64,000 nt of DNA from Paenibacillus tianjinensis (GTDB taxonomy: Bacteria; Bacillota; Bacilli; Paenibacillales; Paenibacillaceae): NCBI RefSeq assembly GCF_017086365.1, contig NZ_CP070969.1, positions 4,836,001 through 4,900,000 on the forward strand, in the 5' to 3' direction. This document shows, piece by piece, positions 1 through 9,312 of the stretch; the first letter of the stretch is position 1, and each line of letters opens with the position of its first letter. The notes below the pieces were generated by a model. That model saw only the letters and a program-made list of their open reading frames with translations, had not been told where the DNA came from and searched no databases. Both the position numbers and the translations under genes were made by a program.

Positions 1-1
1 C

Positions 2-538
2 CGGAGAAACCGCTACCCGCATGAGTTCTCCGGCGGACAGCGCCAGCGGATCGGTATTGCCAGGGCCATCGCACTGAATCCGCAGTTCATCGTTGCCGAT
101 GAAGCGGTATCTGCGCTCGATGTATCCGTCCAGTCCCAGGTGATCAATCTGCTCATGAAGCTGCAGAAGGAGCTTGGACTGACCTTCTTATTCATCGCCC
201 ACGGCCTGAATGTCGTACGCCATATCTCGGACCGCGTAGGAGTTATGTATCTGGGTAAGCTGGTTGAAGTCGCTGAGACGGAGACGCTGTTCGCCGCTCC
301 TCTGCATCCCTATACAGCAGCGCTTCTCTCCGCCATTCCCAAGCCGACCCCAAGACGCAAGCAGGACCGTATTGTCCTGGAGGGCGATGTCCCTTCTCCC
401 GCCAATCCACCTTCCGGCTGCAGGTTTCATACCCGCTGTCCTTTGGCACAGGAGAAATGCCGCTTACAGGAGCCGCTGCTTGAGGAGGCAGCACCCGGGC
501 GGATGGTAGCCTGCCATTTCCCGCTGGCTTCTGTGTAG
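2..538 (+). CDS. Oligopeptide/dipeptide ABC transporter ATP-binding protein, C-terminal part
   Basis: The reading frame is open from the left edge, so only the last ~178 residues are present. They hold the ABC signature [14 protein letters not shown], a Walker B with its glutamate ([10 protein letters not shown]), the H-loop histidine and the C-terminal [12 protein letters not shown] plus HTRCP segment typical of OppF/DppF-type ATPases. These proteins energise uptake of oligopeptides through a membrane permease pair. Odd point: the residue after the H-loop histidine is Gly (FIAHGLNVV) where family members usually have Asp (AHDLxVV). The other transporter genes would lie to the left, outside the window. 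A 32-nt perfect palindrome just downstream acts as terminator. The family call is firm; the substrate is inferred from family. Confidence 0.92.
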   Translation, partial: RRNRYPHEFSGGQRQRIGIARAIALNPQFIVADEAVSALDVSVQSQVINLLMKLQKELGLTFLFIAHGLNVVRHISDRVGVMYLGKLVEVAETETLFAAPLHPYTAALLSAIPKPTPRRKQDRIVLEGDVPSPANPPSGCRFHTRCPLAQEKCRLQEPLLEEAAPGRMVACHFPLASV

Positions 539-562
539 CTGAAGACTTCTCAAGAAGCAGCA

Positions 563-594
563 AAAAACGCCTAACCGGCCGGTTAGGCGTTTTT
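563..594. terminator. Bidirectional intrinsic terminator
   Basis: A perfect palindrome: A5, then CGCCTAACCGG joined directly to its complement, then T5. It lies between two genes that end towards each other (the transporter ATPase and cymR) and can serve both. Confidence 0.9.
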
Positions 595-626
595 GGTGAA
601 GCTGGCAATACAGATGAAGAACAGCT

Positions 627-1046
627 CTAGATATAGAACATATAGTTATCTGCCTTGTTTTCTTCCTTATAGTTAATCAGGTCAGACAAGGTCGTGGAAT
701 CCATCACATCGGCGATGCTATCGCGGATGCGCAGCCAGAGATCGCGCTTGGCCGGGTCGTCTTCCTCGGTGAAATCAACCGGGGAGATCGGTCCTTCCAG
801 CACGCGGATAATGTCACCGGCAGTGATGGTGGCTGAATCGCGGGAAAGAATATATCCGCCGTAGGCGCCGCGGATGCTCTTTACAAGTCCGGCATTCCGC
901 AGCGGGGCAATTAATTGCTCCAGATAATGCTCGGACAATCCGTTTTTTTCGGCAATGCTTTTAAGCGATGTAGGCCCCTCGCCGAATTTCAGGGCAAGCT
1001 CCATCATAATGGTTAATCCGTAACGTCCTTTTGTTGATATTTTCAA
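627..1046 (-). CDS. cymR: Rrf2-family regulator of cysteine metabolism, CymR
   Basis: A 139-residue protein starting MKISTKGRYGLTIM, with the Rrf2 winged helix-turn-helix (SLKSIAEKNGLSEHYLEQL, then LRNAGLVKSIRGAYGGY) and the terminal YMFYI found in Bacillus CymR. It contains no cysteine at all, so it cannot bind an Fe-S cluster as IscR does. In Bacillus CymR represses cysteine uptake and synthesis genes together with CysK. The start is TTG at 1046, placed by an upstream GAGGTG ribosome binding site (1052-1057). The gene is divergent from mnmA. In Bacillus subtilis a cysteine desulfurase gene lies in this neighbourhood; none lies between the two genes here. Confidence 0.93.
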   Translation of the reverse strand: MKISTKGRYGLTIMMELALKFGEGPTSLKSIAEKNGLSEHYLEQLIAPLRNAGLVKSIRGAYGGYILSRDSATITAGDIIRVLEGPISPVDFTEEDDPAKRDLWLRIRDSIADVMDSTTLSDLINYKEENKADNYMFYI

Positions 1047-2490
<1,444 letters not shown>

Positions 2491-2503
2491 ACCAGTAGAC
2501 ACT

Positions 2504-2542
2504 AAAAACTCTCTTCGGCCCGAAAGCCAAAGAGAGTTTTTT
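2504..2542. terminator. Intrinsic terminator between mnmA and rarA
   Basis: AAACTCTCTT pairs with AAGAGAGTTT around a 13-nt loop and is flanked by A and T runs. It lies between convergent genes and can stop both. Confidence 0.85.
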
Positions 2543-2573
2543 GTTATGCTAGCTCATTAACATCCGCTCAGCG

Positions 2574-3881
2574 TTAATTCTGCCCGCGCCGCAGCAACTG
2601 GTTATGGCGGATCTTCGCTTCATTCCCCTGCTCGGTTGCCTGATAGAATACTCTTCTGGCAATCTGCTTCGGCAGATAGTCCTGTTTGACATAATGGCCC
2701 GGGAAATTATGGGGATACTGGTATCCCTCATGCCCGAGCTTCACCGCTCCTTTGTAATGCGTATCACGCAGATGCAGCGGCACCTCTGCGGATTTGAGTT
2801 CTTCTATGGCGTCCATGACATTCGAGATTGCCGTTACCACACCGTTGGATTTCGGGCTCTCTACTGCAAACAGGATGGCCTGGACAATATTTAGCCTCGC
2901 CTCCGGCCAGCCGTTATTACGGTAGGCGTCCAGTGCACTGACCGCCTGAACCATGGCCTGCGGGTTCGCAAGGCCAATGTCCTCGCTGCTTGCGGCAATC
3001 AGCCGGCGGATGAACGTCATCGGGTCCATGCCGAGCTTCTCGACGGCGTAGAGAAACCAGAACAGCGCGGCATCACTGGAGCCGCGGATGCTTTTGTGAA
3101 ACGCCGAGAGCACGTCGTATTGGGTGGATTCATCCGCTTTGACAATCGGACGGCGGATCGATTCCTCCGCTACCGCCAACGTAATATGCACGCTGCCGTC
3201 AGGCTCCGGCGCTGTAGTCATCGCCGCCAGCTCCAGTGCATTCAGCGCCCGGCGGATGTCGCCGTTCGCCATCGCGGCGATATGCAGCAGCGCGTCTTCG
3301 TCCGCCTGCAGCCGCATAAAGCCAAGTCCACGCTTCTCGTCGGCGAGCGCCCGCCGCATCGCAGTCAGGCTGTGCTCGCTGGTCAAGGACTCCAGCTGAA
3401 ACAGTGTAGACCGGCTCATAAGCGCCCCGTTCACATAGTGGAACGGATTCTCTGTCGTAGCGCCGATAAAGATAATCGTGCCCTTCTCCACGGCCGGCAG
3501 CAGCGCATCCTGGCGGGAGCTGTTGAAGCGGTGCACCTCGTCCAAAAAAAGAATCGTCTTGGTACCGTATAGTGCCTTGTTGCTCTGCGCACGGTCGATC
3601 ACTTCCCGCACATCCTTCACGGAGGCTTCGACCGCATTCAGCCGCACAAATTCGCCCTGTGTATGGTGGGAAATAATATGAGCCAGCGTTGTTTTGCCGC
3701 AGCCCGGCGGGCCATACAGCAGGATCGAAGAGACCTGGTCCGCCTCAATCGCCCTGCGCAGCAGCTTGCCCTTGCCGACAATATGTTCCTGTCCGATATA
3801 TTCATCGAGATTCTCCGGACGCATGCGGTCTGCCAGCAGACGTCCGCTTCCGGTATCCTCCCCGAGGGAAAATAAATCCAT
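2574..3881 (-). CDS. rarA: Replication-associated recombination ATPase RarA (MgsA)
   Basis: A 435-residue AAA+ protein related to clamp loaders and RuvB. It shows Walker A GPPGCGKT at residues 57-64, Walker B LFLDEVHRF near 111-118, the sensor segment GATTENP and the C-terminal tetramerisation part of the RarA/Mgs1 family. The family acts at stalled replication forks with SSB. The ATG at 3881 follows AAGGAAGTGGAG. In Bacillus the homologue (yrvN) also lies near cymR and mnmA, which supports orthology. The gene appears to be transcribed alone: a terminator lies upstream (3955-3996, serving the next gene) and another downstream. Confidence 0.95.
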   Translation of the reverse strand: MDLFSLGEDTGSGRLLADRMRPENLDEYIGQEHIVGKGKLLRRAIEADQVSSILLYGPPGCGKTTLAHIISHHTQGEFVRLNAVEASVKDVREVIDRAQSNKALYGTKTILFLDEVHRFNSSRQDALLPAVEKGTIIFIGATTENPFHYVNGALMSRSTLFQLESLTSEHSLTAMRRALADEKRGLGFMRLQADEDALLHIAAMANGDIRRALNALELAAMTTAPEPDGSVHITLAVAEESIRRPIVKADESTQYDVLSAFHKSIRGSSDAALFWFLYAVEKLGMDPMTFIRRLIAASSEDIGLANPQAMVQAVSALDAYRNNGWPEARLNIVQAILFAVESPKSNGVVTAISNVMDAIEELKSAEVPLHLRDTHYKGAVKLGHEGYQYPHNFPGHYVKQDYLPKQIARRVFYQATEQGNEAKIRHNQLLRRGQN

Positions 3882-3954
3882 AACTCCACTTCCTTGCTGT
3901 GATCTTGCAGGCTGTCACCCTGCATACCTCTCTCTATCATACCACAAAATATAG

Positions 3955-3996
3955 AAAGAGCATGACCTCGCTCCTCAAGCGGGTGCCATGCTCTTT
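3955..3996 (-). terminator. Intrinsic terminator downstream of the small HTH gene
   Basis: AAAGAGCATG at 3955-3964 pairs with CATGCTCTTT at 3987-3996, with extra pairing inside. It sits between the HTH gene stop and rarA. Confidence 0.8.
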
Positions 3997-4010
3997 GTTC
4001 AAAGTTCAGG

Positions 4011-4292
4011 CTAGCGGTTCATCGCCAGCCGCATTTTTGAAATAATTTTGCGGATGCTTTCTTCTGACAGGTGGTATCTTTTCTGCAGCTCGTTCACCGA
4101 GCAGCCGCTGCTGTGACTGCAGAAAATCTCTTCATTGCGGTTGGCAATTTCCTGCCGTGACCCGCTGTTTTCGCCCCATTTTACCCGCTGCTCCGTTTTC
4201 TTGGGAATGTAGAGCAATTCACCTTGAATGTATCCCTGAAGCTCTTCGAGCAGGCCCGGGGGGAGCACATCCTTTCCATTTACATAACTCAC
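4011..4292 (-). CDS. Small helix-turn-helix protein of the CD3324 type
   Basis: A 93-residue protein starting MSYVNGKDVLPPGLLEELQGY, followed by a GELLYIPKK segment and a C-terminal helix-turn-helix (CSVNELQKRYHLSEESIRKIISKM). This layout matches the small CD3324-like family of Firmicutes, loosely related to Mor-type activators, whose function is unknown. The start is GTG at 4292 behind GGAGGA (4301-4306). A 46-codon ORF with its own ribosome binding site (4219-4359) overlaps the start in another frame and may be a leader. The DNA-binding role is inferred from the predicted HTH. Confidence 0.8.
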   Translation of the reverse strand: MSYVNGKDVLPPGLLEELQGYIQGELLYIPKKTEQRVKWGENSGSRQEIANRNEEIFCSHSSGCSVNELQKRYHLSEESIRKIISKMRLAMNR

Positions 4293-4501
4293 GTTCTGCT
4301 TCCTCCTTCAACAGGTGTGTCCCTTTGAGTTCGTCAACTGCACTTAAAGTAATAATCACTGCACCTGCCTCCTTTCTTCAGCTCATATTTGGTAAATACC
4401 GTAAGTTCATTATATAAAACCCTATGGTTAGCGTCTACATTCACAGTAATAAATTATTGATTCCATAGATTTATGTTATTTTTCCCTATATTTAAAAGTA
4501 A

Positions 4502-4519
4502 GGAGGCCTCGCGGCCTCC
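4502..4519 (-). terminator. GC-rich hairpin, probable terminator
   Basis: GGAGGCC, a 4-nt TCGC loop, then GGCCTCC; on the minus strand it is followed by TTACTTTT. It lies just after the 10-codon toxin-like ORF, as terminators of holin-like toxin genes usually do. Confidence 0.55.
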
Positions 4520-4539
4520 CCTTTAACAGGTCTCCGTCC

Positions 4540-4572
4540 TTAGACGGAAACCACCTCGTATACTGAAATCAT
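4540..4572 (-). pseudogene. Possible remnant of a small holin-like toxin gene
   Basis: Behind a good ribosome binding site (GGAGGC, 4581-4586) an ATG at 4572 opens MISVYEVVSV and then stops at TAA. Small putative holin-like toxins of Bacilli often start with this kind of sequence (M-x-VYEALSLM...) and continue into one membrane helix. Here the helix is missing and a terminator hairpin follows at once. A decayed toxin gene or a short leader are both possible; the resemblance covers only ten residues. Confidence 0.35.
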
Positions 4573-4691
4573 TTCAATCAGCCTCCTTCCAGAAGTAATC
4601 TTGCCCGGCCGGACACTTATTATTAAGCCATAGCCAGGGGAGGGTTACAAGTTCAAGAATAGTTATAATCGTTCTTCACCAAAGGAAACAG

Positions 4692-6893
4692 TCAGCTTTC
4701 GGATGATTCCGGCCACCCGCTGACTGTCTCTTCGCCGGTCATTTGCACATACTCAGGAAGCTCTCCGCTGTGCAGCAGCCATAATTCATGAAGGGCACGT
4801 GTACAGCCGACATACATCAGCTTAGCATCCCAGGCGGCTGCTCCATAATGGTCTGCATCGGCATCAGCAAGGATAACCGCATCGAACTCCAGCCCTTTAG
4901 ACAAGTATACAGGCAGTACAGACAGGCCGCCCAGGTATTGAGTCATGCTGCCGTCAATCAGATGCAGGTCGGCAAAATCTGCGGCCAGCTCCGCGTGCAG
5001 CTCCGCGGCTTCACGCAGGCTGCGGGTAAGAACAGCAACCGTACGGTATTCACGGACGGAGAGCGCCTCCAGCGCCGTTCTGACGGCATTGACGCGCGGG
5101 TCCGTACTTTTGCCGGCCTTAGACTGCTCTTCGCCGTAGGCAATCAGCCGGACCGGGTTCCCGCTCCGGAAGACCGGCACAGCCAAGAGCGGACTATGGA
5201 CACCGGATGACAAAATGCCATTAGCAAACTCGATAATCTCCATCGTGGAGCGGTAGCTTCGGGTCAGTGCATGGTAAGCCGTATGTTCAGGTGCGAACAG
5301 GCTCTGCATCTCATCCCATTCATGCACTCCCTTATAGGCGTGAATTCCTTGGGACAGATCGCCTAGAATCGTGAAGGAGTGCCCCTTCACATACAAGTCC
5401 AGCACAGCAATCTGGAACGGCGAGAAATCCTGCGCTTCATCGATTACGATATGGTCAAAGCGCTCACCGCCTTCGTTTCCGCTGAGCAGATAATGGATAT
5501 AGAGCAGCGGTGGCAGATCCTCCTCGCGCAGGATACCTTTTTTGAGATCCTTGGCCGTCTCTTTGAGGACAGCTTGCGGAATCTGCTCCGGCGCTTCCGC
5601 CGGCCAGTCCTCGGGCACCTTCGCCGCGCGGAAAATTTGTTTATAGATCATCAGCGGATCATATTTAGGCCATTTAGCGGCGTAGGCTTTTTCGCGGGCC
5701 GCACCTTTTTTCTTCCGATCCTTCAGCGCTGCCGCCGATGGGCTTTTCTTCAGCTCCATTTCAATCCAGCGGTGAATCCGCGCCATAACCCGTTCTTTGC
5801 GCTTAAGCGGCGGATAAGGTGCGTATTCCTCATTGTGCCAGCGGAGGATCATCGAGCGGCGCAGCACAGCGCCTTCCCAGGGACTGAAATCGCCCTCGGG
5901 AACCGCCCCGGTCTCCAGCTGCCTGACCGCTGACTCAATTACACCCATCAGCACAGTAGAGCCTTTGAAGCGGCCCGGCGTCTCTTCCGTAATATCCGGC
6001 ATACCGCCCGCCGATTCAAACCACCGGTTCAGAGTCTCGGCCGTGTTCTGTTCAGGCAGGGTAATATCCAGTACCTCCGCTGCCCAGTCCGGGAACGTGC
6101 TCTGGGCAATGTTGCCTACGCCGAGCTCCGGCAGCACATCTGAAATATAATCCAGGAACATCCGGTTCGGAGCAAATATTATCATCTTCTCCGCCGATAC
6201 CTGGTCCTTGTATTGATACAATAAGAAAGCCAGCCGGTGCAGCGCAACCGTTGTTTTACCGCTGCCCGCCACGCCTTGAATAATCAGCGCCGTGTTCTTC
6301 ACCGCACGGATGATCTTATCCTGCTCCTCCTGAATCGTCGAGACGATATCACGGAGCCGGTTGTCCTTGTTCTCACCCAGACGGTAGACGAGAAATTCAT
6401 CCGACACCACCGGTGCATCGCTGTCGCGGTTATAGGTATCCGCCACCCGCTCCAGAATGCGCTTGCGGATAACCACGTTGCGCTTGAGATAGACGAGCCC
6501 CTCAATCAGCCCTTCCGGCGCTTCATAGGTGACCGGCTCAGTCCCTCCGGTAAACGAATAGAACAGGCTTGCTACCGGTGCGCGCCAGTCAATGACCAGC
6601 GGACGGTCGCTTACCTGTTCACGGTCTGCACCGATTTTGCCGATATACAGGGCCTTGCGGTCATCCTCATCGCTGCCTTGGAAATCAAGCCGTCCGAAAT
6701 AAGGCTCCTGCCTAAGCTTGGCCAGATCTTTGCGCCTCTGCTCCCTGGAGTCCTCCAGCACCTGTTCCGTGTAATCGTGTCCCGTGTACACCGGAATGCT
6801 GCGCAGTCTCTCAAGGGTAGAATCAATTTCTGTAAGCGTACTATTCAGCCTGTCTTCTTCCTCTTGATAGGCACTTTGAAAGTTGTCTTCCAA
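4692..6893 (-). CDS. helD: RNA polymerase recycling ATPase HelD
   Basis: A 733-residue UvrD/Rep-like superfamily 1 protein. The N-terminus is a charged helical arm (residues ~1-65, expected coiled coil), followed by Walker A GVAGSGKT at 207-214, Walker B VIDEAQDFSP and late helicase motifs LTRSYRST and VYLSKGLEFDAVIL. HelD removes stalled RNA polymerase from DNA by entering its channels and using ATP. The start is TTG at 6893, with GGAGGT 8 nt upstream; no better in-frame start is seen. It stands alone, with the purine permease upstream in the same direction 139 nt away. Confidence 0.9.
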   Translation of the reverse strand: MEDNFQSAYQEEEDRLNSTLTEIDSTLERLRSIPVYTGHDYTEQVLEDSREQRRKDLAKLRQEPYFGRLDFQGSDEDDRKALYIGKIGADREQVSDRPLVIDWRAPVASLFYSFTGGTEPVTYEAPEGLIEGLVYLKRNVVIRKRILERVADTYNRDSDAPVVSDEFLVYRLGENKDNRLRDIVSTIQEEQDKIIRAVKNTALIIQGVAGSGKTTVALHRLAFLLYQYKDQVSAEKMIIFAPNRMFLDYISDVLPELGVGNIAQSTFPDWAAEVLDITLPEQNTAETLNRWFESAGGMPDITEETPGRFKGSTVLMGVIESAVRQLETGAVPEGDFSPWEGAVLRRSMILRWHNEEYAPYPPLKRKERVMARIHRWIEMELKKSPSAAALKDRKKKGAAREKAYAAKWPKYDPLMIYKQIFRAAKVPEDWPAEAPEQIPQAVLKETAKDLKKGILREEDLPPLLYIHYLLSGNEGGERFDHIVIDEAQDFSPFQIAVLDLYVKGHSFTILGDLSQGIHAYKGVHEWDEMQSLFAPEHTAYHALTRSYRSTMEIIEFANGILSSGVHSPLLAVPVFRSGNPVRLIAYGEEQSKAGKSTDPRVNAVRTALEALSVREYRTVAVLTRSLREAAELHAELAADFADLHLIDGSMTQYLGGLSVLPVYLSKGLEFDAVILADADADHYGAAAWDAKLMYVGCTRALHELWLLHSGELPEYVQMTGEETVSGWPESSES

Positions 6894-7032
6894 TTTCAGT
6901 TACCTCCTAAAAGTAATATACCCCCGTGCAAGGCTGATACCACTTACACAAAAAAGGATTATCATCATATCACAACAAATTCAGGAAATCCAGAATTATC
7001 TAACTAACGCTGGGACCTTTCCGGTATTGCTA

Positions 7033-8334
7033 TTATCCCATGAAAGCATGCAGTGCAAAGTTTGCCACGAACAGCCCGGCAATTCCGTATAGCGCCGGCG
7101 GAACATCCTTGCCTTTGCCCATGGCCAGCTTGACGATCGGGTAAGTGATGAAGCCAAAGGCCATGCCGTCTACGATGCTGTAGGTAAAAGGAATCATCAC
7201 CATAATCAGAAATGACGGAAACAGCTCGGTCATGTCGCTGAGATCCATTTCGCGTACGTTTTGGACCATCAGCCCGCCGATCACAATCAGGATTGGCGCT
7301 ATTGCGCTGTCCGGAACATAAGCCAGCAGCGGGATGAACAGGAATGTAGCTCCGAACAGCAGTCCGGTAACCAGCGAGGTCAAACCGGATTTACCCCCGG
7401 CAGCGATGCCTGCCGTTGATTCAGCAGCCGCTACTACCGGGCTGCTGCCGAACAGTCCGGCTGCAATATTAGCGATCGAGAGCGCCCGCAGACTGCTCTT
7501 GAACCGCTCGGGACGGCCGGCCATCAGTGTCTGTGAGGAGATCAGCCCGATATTCTCAAAGACGACAATCAGCAGCAGCAGAAACACGGCGATCCAGAAC
7601 ACCAGACTGATCCCGCGGCTCCAGTCCATTCCGGCAAACACAGCGCCATACCCGCTGAACACATGACCGGAACCCGTTGTCTCCGGCTTATGTGCCGCTC
7701 CAAGCAGATAGGCCAGCCCGGTGCCAACGATCATGCTGATCAGCAGTCCGCCGCGCGTTCCACGGATAAACAGGACTAGTGCCAGAATCAGCGTTACACA
7801 GGACGTAATTACAGCCGGTTCACTGAAGTGCCCGATAGCCACAAAGGTTGTCCGGTGAGCAATCACAATTCCGCTTTTTTGCAGGCCGATAAAGGTCAGG
7901 AACAGCCCGATGCCGACCGTAATGGCATGCTGCAGATTATGCGGGATCGCTTCGCTTAGAATACGGTACAGCGAAGTAAACGCAACGACCGCAAATAATA
8001 TACCGGTTACCACCACAACGGCCAGCGCTTCCCGCCAGTCCAGCTTCATGGAATGCACCAGCGTGTAGGTGAAGAAGGCATTGATCCCCATCCCGGGCAC
8101 AACAATAATCGGCGTTTTGCCGCCGAAAGCCATGAGCAGACAGCCCGTAACTGCCGTCAGCAGCGTAGCCACCATTCCTGCCCGCAGCGGCATGCCTGCA
8201 TCATGAAGAATAGCCGCATTAACCATGACAATATATACAGAAGCAAAATAAGATAAGATGCCCGCGGCCCATTCCCGTTTCCAGTTATCGCCGGGTTCCA
8301 ATCCTACGCTATTCCGCCAAACATTCGATTTCAT
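7033..8334 (-). CDS. NCS2-family purine permease, AzgA/PbuG type
   Basis: A 433-residue polytopic membrane protein with the AzgA-group signatures GDNWKREWAAGILSYF at the N-terminus, VPGMGINAFFTY, and GSSPVVAAAESTAGIAAGGKSGL. Members import hypoxanthine, guanine or adenine with protons. The ATG at 8334 is chosen because GGAGGT lies 6 nt upstream; a frame extension to 8460 runs through a terminator and has no ribosome binding site. I looked for a purine riboswitch in the short leader and could not find one. The exact purine cannot be told from sequence reading. Confidence 0.88.
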   Translation of the reverse strand: MKSNVWRNSVGLEPGDNWKREWAAGILSYFASVYIVMVNAAILHDAGMPLRAGMVATLLTAVTGCLLMAFGGKTPIIVVPGMGINAFFTYTLVHSMKLDWREALAVVVVTGILFAVVAFTSLYRILSEAIPHNLQHAITVGIGLFLTFIGLQKSGIVIAHRTTFVAIGHFSEPAVITSCVTLILALVLFIRGTRGGLLISMIVGTGLAYLLGAAHKPETTGSGHVFSGYGAVFAGMDWSRGISLVFWIAVFLLLLIVVFENIGLISSQTLMAGRPERFKSSLRALSIANIAAGLFGSSPVVAAAESTAGIAAGGKSGLTSLVTGLLFGATFLFIPLLAYVPDSAIAPILIVIGGLMVQNVREMDLSDMTELFPSFLIMVMIPFTYSIVDGMAFGFITYPIVKLAMGKGKDVPPALYGIAGLFVANFALHAFMG

Positions 8335-8415
8335 CAAAAAACCTCCACCAATAGTTAAGTTCCGCACGCTATTACCCGGTTTCGGGGCATCATAAGCAGC
8401 GGAAAACCGCAATAA

Positions 8416-8453
8416 AAGGGCGTGCAGCCGGTTATCCGGCTGCTTACGCCCTT
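8416..8453 (-). terminator. Intrinsic terminator downstream of tcdA
   Basis: AAGGGCGT-GCAGCCGG, loop TTAT, CCGGCTGC-TT-ACGCCCTT. On the minus strand the stem is followed by TTATT. It separates tcdA from the permease gene. Confidence 0.88.
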
Positions 8454-8489
8454 CGTCCATCTTATATTTATGCGTTGCTTGAGCGACTG

Positions 8490-9245
8490 CTATACACTGA
8501 CGCCGCCGGCTTTTAATAAATCGTTAACCGCGACACTGACCATAATGAGGCCGACAACCGGAGGCACGAACGAGTTGCTCGCCGGCGGCTGCTTGGCCTT
8601 GCGCCGGTCCGGTGCGTCTGCCGGAACGATCTGTTCCGTAACATCCACACGCGGCTTTATCGGAATCTCGGTCGAGAATACAACCTTTACGCCTTTCTTA
8701 ATGCCTTCCTTGCGCAGCTTTTGACGGATGACGCGGGCGATCGGATCCATTTCCGTTTTGGAAATGTCCGCTACCTTAAACCGGGTCGGGTCCATCTTAT
8801 TGGCTGCGCCCATACTGGAAATCATCGGAATTCCGCGGGATAGGCACTCCTTAATCAGATGGATCTTATAGATGATGGTATCCGAAGCATCGATCACAAA
8901 ATCCGGCTTCAGCTTGAACAGCTCCTCATAGGTCTCTTCCGTGTAGAACATATTCAGAGCAATTGCTTCAATCTCCGGATTGATCAGCTTGATGCGATCG
9001 ACCATCAGATCGGCTTTTTTCTGGCCGATGGTTGTCGTAAGCGCGTGAATCTGGCGGTTGATGTTAGTAATATCCACCGCATCCTTATCAATCAGGATTA
9101 TCCGCCCGACTCCCGTACGGGCAAGCGCTTCAACGGACATAGCGCCAACCCCACCAATGCCCAGCACTGCCACCGTGCTGTTTTTCAGAATCTCCAGACC
9201 TTCCGGTCCGATAGCGAGTTCTGTACGTGAGAACTGATGCAGCAT
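8490..9245 (-). CDS. tcdA: tRNA threonylcarbamoyladenosine dehydratase TcdA
   Basis: A 251-residue ThiF/E1-like enzyme that cyclises t6A37 of tRNA in an ATP-dependent step. The nucleotide-binding glycines are in VLGIGGVGAMSVEALARTG near the N-terminus, followed by DKDAVDITNINRQ and VIDASDTIIYK, as in this family. The ATG at 9245 (MLHQFSRTELAIGPEG) sits 10 nt after AAAGGAGG; an upstream in-frame ATG at 9254 is too close to that site. It follows aspS by 67 nt in the same direction, as in Bacillus, where the homologue (yrvM) neighbours aspS. Confidence 0.92.
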   Translation of the reverse strand: MLHQFSRTELAIGPEGLEILKNSTVAVLGIGGVGAMSVEALARTGVGRIILIDKDAVDITNINRQIHALTTTIGQKKADLMVDRIKLINPEIEAIALNMFYTEETYEELFKLKPDFVIDASDTIIYKIHLIKECLSRGIPMISSMGAANKMDPTRFKVADISKTEMDPIARVIRQKLRKEGIKKGVKVVFSTEIPIKPRVDVTEQIVPADAPDRRKAKQPPASNSFVPPVVGLIMVSVAVNDLLKAGGVSV

Positions 9246-9312
9246 GATGTTCATGCCTCCTTTATGAAGCTTGGGGAGCGGAAGTAAGCCGCTCCTCAAG
9301 CATGTGCTTTAA

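Larger units (their letters stand above)
4293..4691. other. Intergenic region with a possible leader ORF and a holin-like toxin remnant
   Basis: The region holds the upstream part of a 46-codon minus-strand ORF (GTG 4359 to stop 4219) with GGAGGC 7 nt before its start, a 10-codon ORF resembling the start of small holin-like toxins (4540-4572), and a GC-rich hairpin at 4502-4519. The rest (about 4375-4500 and 4590-4691) is AT-rich and shows nothing I can name. Confidence 0.5.

Noticed and set aside
8335..8415. Possible purine riboswitch before the AzgA-type permease
   Set aside because: The leader is only about 80 nt after the tcdA terminator and I could not find the conserved loop sequences of the purine aptamer.
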